Assembly (NCBI GenBank): GCA_041648735.1
Contig: JBAZOO010000049.1
Location: forward strand, 1 to 13,696
Direction: 5' to 3'
DNA length: 13,696 nt
Source: JBAZOO01 sp041648735
GTDB lineage: Bacteria > Verrucomicrobiota > Lentisphaeria > Oligosphaerales > CAITYL01
Each line of letters begins with the position of its first letter. The first letter of the stretch is position 1. Position numbers and translations under genes: made by a program. Below the pieces are notes generated by a model that did not search any database, was not told the DNA's origin, and saw only the letters and a list, made by a program, of their open reading frames with translations. Below are positions 1-8,100 of the stretch, piece by piece.

Positions 1-85
1 CGCCCGCGACCTCGTGCGACTCCTTCGCCATGGCATCGGCCAGAGGCGACGGGAGCCAGGCGGAGCCCCAGCCGTCGCCGCTTGA
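1..85. other. Window edge, possible fragment of a neighbouring gene (unassigned)
   Basis: This stretch is too short to assign. On the plus strand, reading from base 2, there is a 27-codon open stretch containing RDLVRLLRHG that ends at TGA 83-85. It could be the C-terminus of an upstream gene, just before the hairpins. On the minus strand an ATG at 31-29 opens a frame reading MAKESHEVAG that runs off the window. It could be the start of a divergent gene, but no convincing Shine-Dalgarno lies upstream of it. The two readings exclude each other in practice, and neither is long enough to identify a family. Confidence 0.2.
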
Positions 86-100
86 GTTTTGCCAATGTCC

Positions 101-123
101 AGGCAGGGGCGTTGCCCCTGCCT
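101..123. repeat. Perfect 10-bp stem-loop
   Basis: AGGCAGGGGC (101-110) pairs perfectly with GCCCCTGCCT (114-123) around a GTT loop. It starts 15 bases after a plus-frame TGA at 83-85, so it could act in transcript termination or 3'-end protection. No T-tract follows, so it is not a canonical intrinsic terminator. A very stable, compact palindrome beside a second one (126-154) also looks like a REP-type interspersed element. That needs a genome-wide search to show. Confidence 0.7.
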
Positions 124-125
124 AT

Positions 126-154
126 TGTCCCACCGTCCCGCTGGGACGGGGACA
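126..154. repeat. Second stem-loop in tandem with the first
   Basis: CCGTCCC (133-139) pairs with GGGACGG (143-149) around a three-base loop. An outer TGTCC (126-130) pairs with GGACA (150-154), leaving CA bulged on one side. It lies two bases after the 101-123 hairpin, so the two form a closely spaced pair. The role is unknown; a paired REP-like element or a structured transcript end are the main options. Confidence 0.65.
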
Positions 155-223
155 TGCTTCGTGTCTTCGTGAGTGAAGGGACTGGTGGGCTTGGGGACTG
201 GGGAAAATCCCCCCGCTGGAGTT

Positions 224-291
224 CACACTTTAGTGTGGGACCTGCCGTCCAGCCAAAAAACTCGCAGGGCGGAAGATGGGCCGTCCAGAGG
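224..291. repeat. Direct repeat copy 1 (68 bp, with 5' hairpin)
   Basis: First copy of an element repeated 92 bases downstream at 316-383, with four mismatches in 68 positions by eye. The copy opens with a hairpin (CACACT, TT, AGTGTG, 224-237) and continues through GGGACCTGCCGTCCAGCC, an A6 run and GGGCCGTCCAGAGG. The segment CTGCCGTCCAGC (242-253) is the exact reverse complement of 423-434, so the region could fold into a longer-range structure. No coding function is apparent. Confidence 0.8.
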
Positions 292-315
292 AAACGCCAC
301 CGCCACCAACCAGCC

Positions 316-383
316 CACGCTGAAGTGTGGGACCTGCCGTCCAGCCAAAAAACTCGCAGGGCGGAAGGTGGGCCGTCCAGAGG
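316..383. repeat. Direct repeat copy 2 (68 bp, with 5' hairpin)
   Basis: Second copy of the element at 224-291. Its 5' hairpin reads CACGCT, GA, AGTGTG. The A-to-G change relative to copy 1 turns an A:U pair into a G:U pair, so the stem can still form, while the two loop bases have changed. One further difference lies at 368 (G here, A at 276). CTGCCGTCCAGC at 334-345 is again the reverse complement of GCTGGACGGCAG at 423-434. Confidence 0.8.
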
Positions 384-577
384 GGGCGAGGGGACAAGGG
401 GCCAATGCCCCACCAGCATTTCGCTGGACGGCAGCGGGCCCATGCGCGGCCGCGCTTTGGGAAAGCGGTGTACGAAACCGGCGGTTCCGGCGCATCTCCC
501 CCTGAAAACCTCCCCGCGACGGCCGCCGGTTTCAGCCGTGGCGGGAAACGGGATCGGCAAAGCCGAATTCATGATGC

Positions 578-582
578 AGGAG
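578..582 (+). promoter_or_regulatory. Shine-Dalgarno for the MoxR gene
   Basis: AGGAG at 578-582 stands six bases before the ATG at 589 and decides between three in-frame ATGs (571, 574, 589). The ATGs at 571 and 574 lack a comparable site, and AGGAG would fall inside their coding sequence. A small hairpin (554-566) lies 11 bases upstream of this site. Confidence 0.75.
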
Positions 583-588
583 TTCCCC

Positions 589-1644
589 ATGAGCAGCACT
601 GAGACGCCCGCCCCCACCCCCAGCTTCAGCATTGACGACGCGGACGACTTGGCCGCCGTCAAAAGCCTGAACGAGGCCTATCGCGTCATGACCGAGCAGG
701 TGGCCAACCGGATTGTCGGCCAGCAGGCGGTGATCGAAGAGCTGTTGATCGCCATCTTCTGCCGCGGCCATGCGCTGCTGGTGGGGGTTCCGGGCCTGGC
801 CAAGACCTTGCTCGTGAGCACCCTGGCGAAGGTGGTCTCGCTCAGTTTCAAGCGCGTCCAGTTCACCCCGGACCTGATGCCGTCCGACATCACCGGCACC
901 GATGTGCTGGAAGAGGACCGCACCACGGGCCGGCGCGTCTTCCGCTTCCTGCACGGCCCGATCTTCGCCAACATGCTGCTGGCGGATGAAATCAACCGCA
1001 CCCCGCCCAAGACGCAGGCGGCGCTGCTGGAAGCCATGCAGGAGCGCCAAGTCACCGTGGGCGAACAGAACTTCGCCTTGCCGGATCCCTTCTTCGTGCT
1101 CGCCACCCAGAACCCCGTGGAGCAGGAAGGCACCTATCCGCTGCCGGAAGCGCAGCTTGACCGCTTCATGTTCATGATCCACGTGAACTACCCCACCGCC
1201 GCGGAAGAGCTGGCGATCATGAAGCAGGTCAGCGGCCGGCATGAAACCAAGCTGACGCAGGTGCTGAGCGGCGACGACATCCTGCGCCTGCAGAAAATCG
1301 TCCATCGCGTCCCCGCCGCCGACCATGTCTTCGAGTACGCCCGGGACGTGGTGCGCGCCACCCGCCCGCAGGAGCCCGGCGCGCCGGAGTTCGTGAAGGA
1401 ACTGGTGCAATGGGGCGCCGGCCCGCGCGCCAGCATCAATCTCATGCTCGGGGCCAAGGCCCGCGCCATTCTCCACGGCCGCTACCACGCCACCACGGAA
1501 GACGTGCGCGAAGTCGCCCTGCCCGTCTTGCGCCATCGGCTGGTGGCGACCTTCAACGCCGAAGCCGCCGGCATCAGCGCCGACCAGATCGTCACCCGCC
1601 TTCTGGAAACCATCAAGCCCAAAGGCGAAGAGGCGATCCGCTAA
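589..1644 (+). CDS. MoxR-family AAA+ ATPase
   Basis: A predicted cytoplasmic ATPase of 351 residues, a normal length for the family. Visible motifs, in order: Walker A GVPGLAKT (66-73), Walker B LLADEINR (130-137, D133/E134), sensor 1 ATQNP (172-176), a QLDRF segment with a candidate arginine finger R192, and a sensor-2-type GPRAS (278-282, R280). MoxR proteins are known as ATP-driven chaperones or remodelers that work with vWA-domain partners, often encoded next to them. Three such partners follow here, which fits. The start at 589 is chosen for AGGAG six bases upstream. The first 14 residues are Ser/Thr/Pro-rich linker. The next gene begins 23 bases after the stop. The protein looks intact with all ATPase residues, so the family call is firm; the specific client is unknown. 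Confidence 0.95.
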   Translation: MSSTETPAPTPSFSIDDADDLAAVKSLNEAYRVMTEQVANRIVGQQAVIEELLIAIFCRGHALLVGVPGLAKTLLVSTLAKVVSLSFKRVQFTPDLMPSDITGTDVLEEDRTTGRRVFRFLHGPIFANMLLADEINRTPPKTQAALLEAMQERQVTVGEQNFALPDPFFVLATQNPVEQEGTYPLPEAQLDRFMFMIHVNYPTAAEELAIMKQVSGRHETKLTQVLSGDDILRLQKIVHRVPAADHVFEYARDVVRATRPQEPGAPEFVKELVQWGAGPRASINLMLGAKARAILHGRYHATTEDVREVALPVLRHRLVATFNAEAAGISADQIVTRLLETIKPKGEEAIR

Positions 1645-1667
1645 GCCGCCCGCCATTCCGGGTCATC

Positions 1668-2615
1668 ATGCCGCCCACCACCCCAACCATCCCTGAATAC
1701 ATGAACCTGCTGGACGCCGCGGCGCTGGCCAAGGTGCACCGGCTGGAATTCATTGCCCGCGGCGTCATGGAAGGCTTTGTCTCCGGCCGCCACCGCAGCC
1801 CGGCGCGCGGCTTTTCCGTCGAATTCGCCGAACACCGCGAATATGCGCCGGGCGATGACATCCGCGACCTGGACTGGCGCGCCTACGGCAAGTCCGACCG
1901 CTATTACATCAAGCAGTACATCGAGGAAACCAACCTCCGCTGCACCGTCCTGCTGGACGCCTCCGGCTCCATGGGCTACACGGGCGGCCTGGCCGCCCGC
2001 CGCCACGGCCAGCCCCTGAGCAAGCTCGACTACGGCCGCTACCTGGCCGCCACCCTGCTGCATCTGCTGATCCACCAGCAGGACGCCGTCGGCCTGGTCA
2101 CCTTCGATTCCAAGGTGCGCCGCCACCTGCCGGCGCGCAGCCGCGCCAGCCACCTGCGCGTCCTCCTCGAGGAGCTGCAACTCACCCAGGCCGGCGAGGA
2201 AACGGCGCTGGCGCCCGTCATCCACGGCATCGCCGAACAGCTTCACCGCCGCGGCTTGATCGTGCTCATCTCCGACCTCTTCGACGACCCCGGCGCCATC
2301 CTTAACGCCCTGCACCATTTCCGCTTCCGCAAGCATGAAGTCATCCTCTTCCACGTCATGGCCGAAGAGGAGATCACCTTCCCCTTCGAGGGCTGGAGCG
2401 AGTTCACCGACTTGGAAGTGGCGGGGAACCGGGTTGAAATCAATCCCAAGGCGTTGCGCGCCACCTATCTGGATGAAGTCCGCACGTTTGTGGAGAAAAT
2501 CAAGAAGGGCTGCGGTGAAATGGCCGTGGACTATGTGCCCTTCTCGACGAAACAGGACTTCGACGCCGCTTTGGCAAACTACCTGGCCAACCGCGGCCGG
2601 ATGGTGGGGGCATGA
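1668..2615 (+). CDS. DUF58-family protein with vWA-like (MIDAS) domain
   Basis: A predicted soluble protein of 315 residues, typical of DUF58 proteins that pair with MoxR ATPases. The N-terminal third carries the family signature: LDWRAYGKSDRYYIKQY (68-84), preceded by RHRSPARGFSVEFAEHREY (41-59). A vWA-like fold follows with a MIDAS set: D97, S99 and S101 (LLDASGS), a candidate T179, and D203 in LISDLFDD. No membrane segment is evident. The start at 1668 gives a family-typical short N-terminus (MPPTTPTIPEY). An in-frame ATG at 1701 is a possible alternative; neither has a strong Shine-Dalgarno. The stop overlaps the next start as ATGA at 2612-2615. The probable role is a metal-dependent adaptor linking MoxR to the membrane vWA proteins. 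That role is inferred from family context. Confidence 0.93.
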   Translation: MPPTTPTIPEYMNLLDAAALAKVHRLEFIARGVMEGFVSGRHRSPARGFSVEFAEHREYAPGDDIRDLDWRAYGKSDRYYIKQYIEETNLRCTVLLDASGSMGYTGGLAARRHGQPLSKLDYGRYLAATLLHLLIHQQDAVGLVTFDSKVRRHLPARSRASHLRVLLEELQLTQAGEETALAPVIHGIAEQLHRRGLIVLISDLFDDPGAILNALHHFRFRKHEVILFHVMAEEEITFPFEGWSEFTDLEVAGNRVEINPKALRATYLDEVRTFVEKIKKGCGEMAVDYVPFSTKQDFDAALANYLANRGRMVGA

Positions 2616-5119
2616 CCTTCCTTCACTTCAGCATGTTGGCCGGCCTGGCGCTGGTGGCCCTGCCGGTGGTGATCCACCTCTTGAACCGGCACAAGGCCAA
2701 GCCCGTGCCCTGGGCGGCGATGCGTTTCCTGATGGCTTCGCTGCAAGCCCAGCGCCGCCGCCTGCTCCTCGAGGAAGTCGTGCTTCTGGCGCTGCGCTGC
2801 CTGCTGGTCGCGGCCGTGGCGCTGGCCATGGCCCGGCCGTTCCTCCCCAGCCAGGCCGCCATCCCCTGGGGAGTGATCCTGCCCCTGTTCATGGGCGCCG
2901 CCATCTGCGCCGGCATCGCCGCCGCGGTCGGGAAAAATCTCCGCCTCCGCCGCCAGCTCCTGCGCGCCAGCGCCCTGCTGGCGCTGGTCGCCATCGCCGC
3001 CGCCGCCCTCGAACAATGGCTCCTCCGCCGCCAGTGGCTGACCCCCGCCGGCGAACGCGCCATCGTCATCATCGTGGACGGCTCCGACTCCATGCGCCTC
3101 CTCGTGGACGGCCGCAGCAACTTCCAGCATGCCGTGGACGAAGCCAGCGCCGTGGTGGACACCCTCAAGCCTGGCGACACCGCCGGCATCATCCTCGCCG
3201 GCCCCCAGCCCCGCGCCGTCGGCGCCACCATGTCCTCCGACCGCGCCGCCCTCAAAGAAATCCTCGCCCACCGGGATTTCCAGCCCCCCGGCGGCAGCAT
3301 GGGCGTCCTGGAAGCCTTCAACGCCGCCGCCACCATGCTGGCCAACGCCCGCAACCCCGTGAAAAAAATCCTGCTCATCACCGATGGCCAGGCCGTGAAT
3401 TGGGATCCGCAAAGCCAGCCGCGCTGGGCCTACCTCGCCCAGAACCTGCGGGAACTGGATCCCCAGCCCAAAATCCTTTGCCGCCTGCTGCCCATGCCGC
3501 TGACGGTGCGCAACGCCGCCATCGCCGGCGTCGCCCTCTCCCGGCAGATCATTGGCACGGACCGCCCCGTCCACTTCGCCGTCACCGTGCAAAACCCCGG
3601 CGCCGTCCCGGTGCAGCCCAACGCGGTCGTCTTTGCCATCGATGGCCAGCCGGAAAAGCGCGAGCCGTTCCAGAAGGAATTGGCGCCCGGCGCCGCGGAG
3701 ACCCTCCGGTTCGAGTACCAATTCCCGACGCCGGGGCGCCACCTGGCCACCTTCCAACTGGTTTACAAGGATGACCTCGAGGCCGACAACACCGCCATCC
3801 GCGCCGTGGACGTGCTGGACCGGCTCCCGGCGCTCATCGTGGATGGCGCGCCGTCCACCCGGCCGCTGGACAGCGCCGCGGCTTTGATCAAAGTGGCGCT
3901 GGCGCCCGTGGCGGGCAACCCGGATCCCAGCCTGCGCCTGCTGATCGCCCCGGAACTCCTGGCCGCCGCCGATGCCGCCGTGATCGGCGACCTGGCCAAG
4001 TATCGGGTCATCATCCTCTCCAACGTGCCGCGCCTGCCCGGGCCGTTCGCCGACCGCCTGACCGAGTTCGTCCGCGGCGGCGGCGGGCTGCTGCTCATCC
4101 CGGGCAACCAGACCGACGCCGAGTTCTACAACCGCCTGCGCACCCGGGCCGGCGAGCCGTTCCTGCCCGCGGTCTTCGCCGGCCGGCGCGGCGCCGCCGC
4201 CAAGCCCGCCCATCTTGACCTCAAGAGCTTCACCCATCCGGCGCTCAAGCTCATCGGCGACGCCGGCCAATCCGACGCCGCCGGCGTGCTCGTCCAAGCC
4301 TGGTGGCGATTGCAGCCGGACGCCCAGGACAGCGCCGTCCGCGTCTGCGGCCGCCTCGACACCGGCGAACCGTTTTGGGTCGAGCGCCAGCTCGGCCGCG
4401 GCTTCATCCTGGCCGCCGCGTTCAACCTCGACACGCTCGACAGCACCCTTCCCGCCAGCAAAAGCTACGTCCCCCTGCTCCACGAACTGGTCCACTATCT
4501 GGCCGCCCCCGCCGCCGCCGAACCCAATCTCCGGCCCGGCGAGGAAATCGCCTTTGAGCTGGCTGCCGGCGGCGGGCCGCGCCGGATTGACAGCCGCACG
4601 GCCGTCCGCGCCCAGGCCGCCGGCAGCACCAAGGAGATCGTCGTGGAAACCCCGGCCGGCGGCAAGGCGACCGGCACCATCACCACGGTCAACGATCAGG
4701 CCATTGTCCGCTTTTCCGAAACCCTCGCCCCAGGCTTGTACCGCCTCCAGCTCCCGCCGGAATTCAAGCCGGCGGCGGGCGGCGGCTCGCTGCCTTTCGT
4801 CGTGGCCAGCCCGCCCGGCGAAAGCGGGTTGAAAACCCTCACCGACGCGGATTTCGCCGCCTTCCGCAACCAGGTGGAGATTTTCCCGGCCAGGGCGCGC
4901 GCCGAAATGCTCGCCGCCATCGGCGGCGGCATCCCGGGCGAGGAAATCTGGAAACCGTTGATCCTGGTGGCGCTGCTGGCCGCTTTGGCCGAGGTGGCGT
5001 TGACCCGCTGGATCGCCCTGCAACGCCGCCTCCACGCCGCGGAGACGGTGACGCTCACCACCCCCGCCGAAGACCTCCAGGCGTTCGGCCGCAAAGCGCG
5101 GGAAATGATGAAGCAATGA
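2612..5119 (+). CDS. BatA-type membrane protein with vWA and GATase1-like domains
   Basis: An 835-residue membrane protein. Residues 1-80 match the BatA/aerotolerance N-terminal two-anchor region (FLHFSMLAGLALVALPVVIHLL, then a second hydrophobic segment at about 55-75). Two further hydrophobic segments lie at about 86-106 and 117-137. A vWA domain follows (about 148-295) with MIDAS D156, S158 and S160 (VDGSDS), S229 in GGSM where Thr is usual, and D258 in LLITDG. Next come a beta-sandwich-like stretch (about 300-400) and a Rossmann/GATase1-like region (about 405-630; YRVIILSNV, GGGGLLLIPG) in which I see no nucleophile cysteine. The C-terminal anchor is at about 780-800. It overlaps both neighbours by ATGA, and the weak upstream GGTGGGGG suggests coupled translation. 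It probably presents a MIDAS domain at the envelope. No enzymatic activity is expected. Confidence 0.85.
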   Translation: MTFLHFSMLAGLALVALPVVIHLLNRHKAKPVPWAAMRFLMASLQAQRRRLLLEEVVLLALRCLLVAAVALAMARPFLPSQAAIPWGVILPLFMGAAICAGIAAAVGKNLRLRRQLLRASALLALVAIAAAALEQWLLRRQWLTPAGERAIVIIVDGSDSMRLLVDGRSNFQHAVDEASAVVDTLKPGDTAGIILAGPQPRAVGATMSSDRAALKEILAHRDFQPPGGSMGVLEAFNAAATMLANARNPVKKILLITDGQAVNWDPQSQPRWAYLAQNLRELDPQPKILCRLLPMPLTVRNAAIAGVALSRQIIGTDRPVHFAVTVQNPGAVPVQPNAVVFAIDGQPEKREPFQKELAPGAAETLRFEYQFPTPGRHLATFQLVYKDDLEADNTAIRAVDVLDRLPALIVDGAPSTRPLDSAAALIKVALAPVAGNPDPSLRLLIAPELLAAADAAVIGDLAKYRVIILSNVPRLPGPFADRLTEFVRGGGGLLLIPGNQTDAEFYNRLRTRAGEPFLPAVFAGRRGAAAKPAHLDLKSFTHPALKLIGDAGQSDAAGVLVQAWWRLQPDAQDSAVRVCGRLDTGEPFWVERQLGRGFILAAAFNLDTLDSTLPASKSYVPLLHELVHYLAAPAAAEPNLRPGEEIAFELAAGGGPRRIDSRTAVRAQAAGSTKEIVVETPAGGKATGTITTVNDQAIVRFSETLAPGLYRLQLPPEFKPAAGGGSLPFVVASPPGESGLKTLTDADFAAFRNQVEIFPARARAEMLAAIGGGIPGEEIWKPLILVALLAALAEVALTRWIALQRRLHAAETVTLTTPAEDLQAFGRKAREMMKQ

Positions 5120-8100
5120 CCTTGGAACCCTCCATCCCCTTCCCGTTTCCGCCGGCCACCGGCCCCTGGCTGTTGCCGGTGGCCGGCGCGGTGGCCCTCA
5201 CCGCCCTCTGGGTCTGGCTGCACCGCCGGCTGCCGCCGGCGCGCCGCGCCTGGGGCCGGGGCGCGCAGTTCCTCCTCCGCGTCGGCGCCGGCTTTGCCGC
5301 GCTGACGGCCTGGGCCATGGGCCTGCAACACCTTCTGTCCTTCGCCACCAAATGGCCGCTGCCACTCCTTCTCCTGGGCGGGGCGCTGGCCGTCGAGACC
5401 GTCCATGCCCTCTACGGGCTGGAACGCCAATCGGCGCCGCCGCCAAGCGGGGCCTGCCTGGCGCCGCTGCGCGCCACGCTGGTGCTGCTGCTGCTGTTCA
5501 TGCTCTGCCAGCCCGTCAAGACCTTCACGGTCCACCGCAAGCTCGACCGCTACGTCGCGGTCCTCCTCGATGGCAGCGCCTCCATGCGCATCGCGGACAC
5601 CGGCCTGCCGCCCGCGGAACGCCTGCGCCTGGCGGAATTCCTCGGCCTGGGCAAGGTCCGCCGGATTTTCACCCTGGAACGCACCGCCGGCGACCTCCGG
5701 GCGGCCCGGCGGGAAATCCAGGCGCAACTCGACAACCTGCCGCCCGCCGGCGCCCTGGCCGCGGCGCCCGAAGGCCACGCCGCCCGGATGCAGAAAAAAA
5801 CCAAGCCCCTGGCCGACACCCTGCGCCGGGTGCAAAAGAACCTCGCCGCCAGCCGCGCCGCCCTGGCCGCGCCGGCCACCGGTGGCAACGCCACGCCCGA
5901 TGGCGGCCTGCGCAACCGCCTGAACGCCATCGTCGCCACCGTTGACGGCGACATCCTGGCCCGCTGCGACGAGGCGCTGAAAGCGCTCGCCGAGGCCGCC
6001 ACGGCCAAGCCCGGCCCGCCAACCGTGGACGCCCTGAAAAAAGCCCAGGAAACGCTCGCCCGCGCCGTCACGGCCATGCAACAAGCGGAAGCCGCTGTCA
6101 CCGCCGCCGGCACCGAGCTTGACCTCCTGGCCTATGCCGCACTCCCCGCCGAAACGAAAAAGGCCGTGGATGCCGTCGCCGCCATGAACCGCCTTGAGCT
6201 TGCCGCCAAGCTCCTCAACCAGCCCGGCGGCCCCGGCGCCGGCGGCGGCCGCCAAAGCCTGCTCGACCGCCTCGCCGACGACTACGGCCTCAAGCTCTAC
6301 ACCTTCGCCGGGGCGACCGCCGAGACCAGCCTGAAGAAAATGCGGGCCGCCGGCGACGGCAAACCGGCCGCCGCCCCCGCCGCCGGCGAGGGACGGGAAA
6401 GCCAGGCCACCGACCTCGTCGCCGCCTTCCAGAAGGCCATGGGCGACATTCCCGCCGACCAGTTCGCCGGGGTGCTGCTGCTCAGCGACGGGCGCCACAA
6501 TGCCGCGGGCTCGGCCGAAGAGATCGCCCGGCGCCTCGGCCACCTGCAAATCCCCGTCTGCCCCGTCAGCTTCGGCAGCAGCACCCATCCGCCGCGGGAC
6601 GCCGCGATCGCCGGCGTCGAGGCGCCGGAGCTGATCTACACCGGCGACCGCTTCGTCGCCAAGGTCGAAGTGAAACTGGACGGCCTGGCCGACCAGGACG
6701 TGGTCATCCAGCTCCGGAACGGCAAGGAGGTCGTGGACAGCCGGACCCTCAAGGCCGGCGCCGACGCCAGCCGCCAGCAGATCGAGCTTGGCGCCAAGCC
6801 GAAGGTCGCCGGCTTCCACTCCTACACCGTCGTGATCCCGCCGCTGCCGGGGGAAGTCACCACCGCCAACAACCACTGCGCCTTGCCGGTCACGGTCAGC
6901 GACGACAAGCTCAAGCTGCTGCTGGTGGACGGCCGGCCGCGCTGGGAATTCCGCTACCTCAAGAACCTCTTTGCCGGCCGCGACCCGGCCGTCAGCCTCC
7001 AGTACCTCCTCCTCAATCCCGACCGCGCCGAAGGGCAGGCGGAACCGGCGAAAATCGCCGCCGCCGCCGCGCGGCCCGCCGGGGAGTGCGAAGCCACGCT
7101 GCTTCCCGCCACGGAAGAGGAATGGCTGAAGTTCGACGTGATCATCCTTGGCGACGTTGACCCCAAGGCCCTGGGGGAAGCCGGCCAGAAGGCGCTGCGC
7201 CGCTTTGTCGCCACCCGCGGCGGCACGCTCGTGGTCATTGCCGGCCCGCTCTTCATGCCCCATGCCTACGCGGGAACGCCGCTGGCGGAGCTGCTGCCGG
7301 TGGTCTTCACCGCCGGCACGCAGCCGGTCACCGGCGGGCCGGAAGACAGTTTCCGCTTCGAACTCACCCAGGAAGGGCGCAGCCATCCCATCATGCAGCT
7401 TGCCGCCGCCCCGGAGCGGAGCCGCAACCGCTGGAACACCCTCCCGCCCATGTATTGGCGGCATCCGTTGCGCGACACCAAGCCCGGCGCGGCCGTCCTC
7501 GCCTATGCCCATCCGCTGCTGGCCCCGGACTTCCTCCGGGCCGCGTCCACGGATGAAATCCCGTCCGAGACCGTCCTGCGCCAGCGGCGCGAGTTCGAGC
7601 GCGCCAACGCCCTGCTCGTCGCCCAGAATTATGCCGGCGGCCGCGTCCTCTTTGCCGCCGCCGACCAGTCCTGGCGCCTCCGCTACCAGTCCGGCGACAC
7701 CTATCATCACCGCCACTGGGGGCAAATCCTGCGCTGGGGCACGGCGGACAAGCTGCTGTACGGCGCCGCCGGCGTCCGCGTCGGCACGGACAAATGCCGC
7801 TACGCCCCCGGCGAGCCGGTCCGGCTCCGCGCCCGGCTGTCGCGCGCCGACTATTCGCCGGTCACCAATGCCGCGGTCTCCGCCGTCATCCGTGGCGGCG
7901 ACGGCGCCGCCAGGCGCCACAAGCTGGCCTTTGTCCCCGACTCCGCCGGCCTTTACGAAGCCCGCGTGGATGGCTTGCCCGAGGGCGACTACACGGTCGA
8001 GCTGGAGACCAACGCCAAGCTGGAGGGCAAACTCCCGGCCGGCGCCTTCGCCGTGGTCAGTTCCCTCGCCGCCGAAATGGTCGAGCTTGCCCCCGACACC

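Larger units (their letters stand above)
86..577. other. Non-coding, hairpin- and repeat-rich region upstream of the operon
   Basis: This region of about 490 bases has no credible gene. It contains two strong stem-loops (101-123, 126-154), a direct repeat (224-291 and 316-383) and small hairpins at 453-467 (CGCTTT/AAAGCG, loop GGG) and 554-566 (TCGGC/GCCGA, loop AAA). The MoxR frame stays open leftwards through it without a stop. That is expected at this GC content, and the translation is arginine/proline/glycine-rich with no resemblance to MoxR N-termini, so it was not included in the gene. No clear sigma-70 promoter is visible, although the operon promoter should lie here. Confidence 0.7.

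Noticed and set aside
82..588. N-terminal extension of the MoxR gene back to position 82 (in-frame, no stop).
   Set aside because: The translated extension is low-complexity Arg/Pro/Gly sequence running through hairpins and the direct repeat. The AGGAG at 578-582 and normal family length support the start at 589.
2612..5119. Assignment of the operon as a classical Bat aerotolerance operon (batABCDE).
   Set aside because: The BatA-like anchor region is present, but no BatB-sized partner, BatD, BatE or TPR protein follows. The two vWA proteins are far longer than BatA/BatB and carry GATase-like domains.
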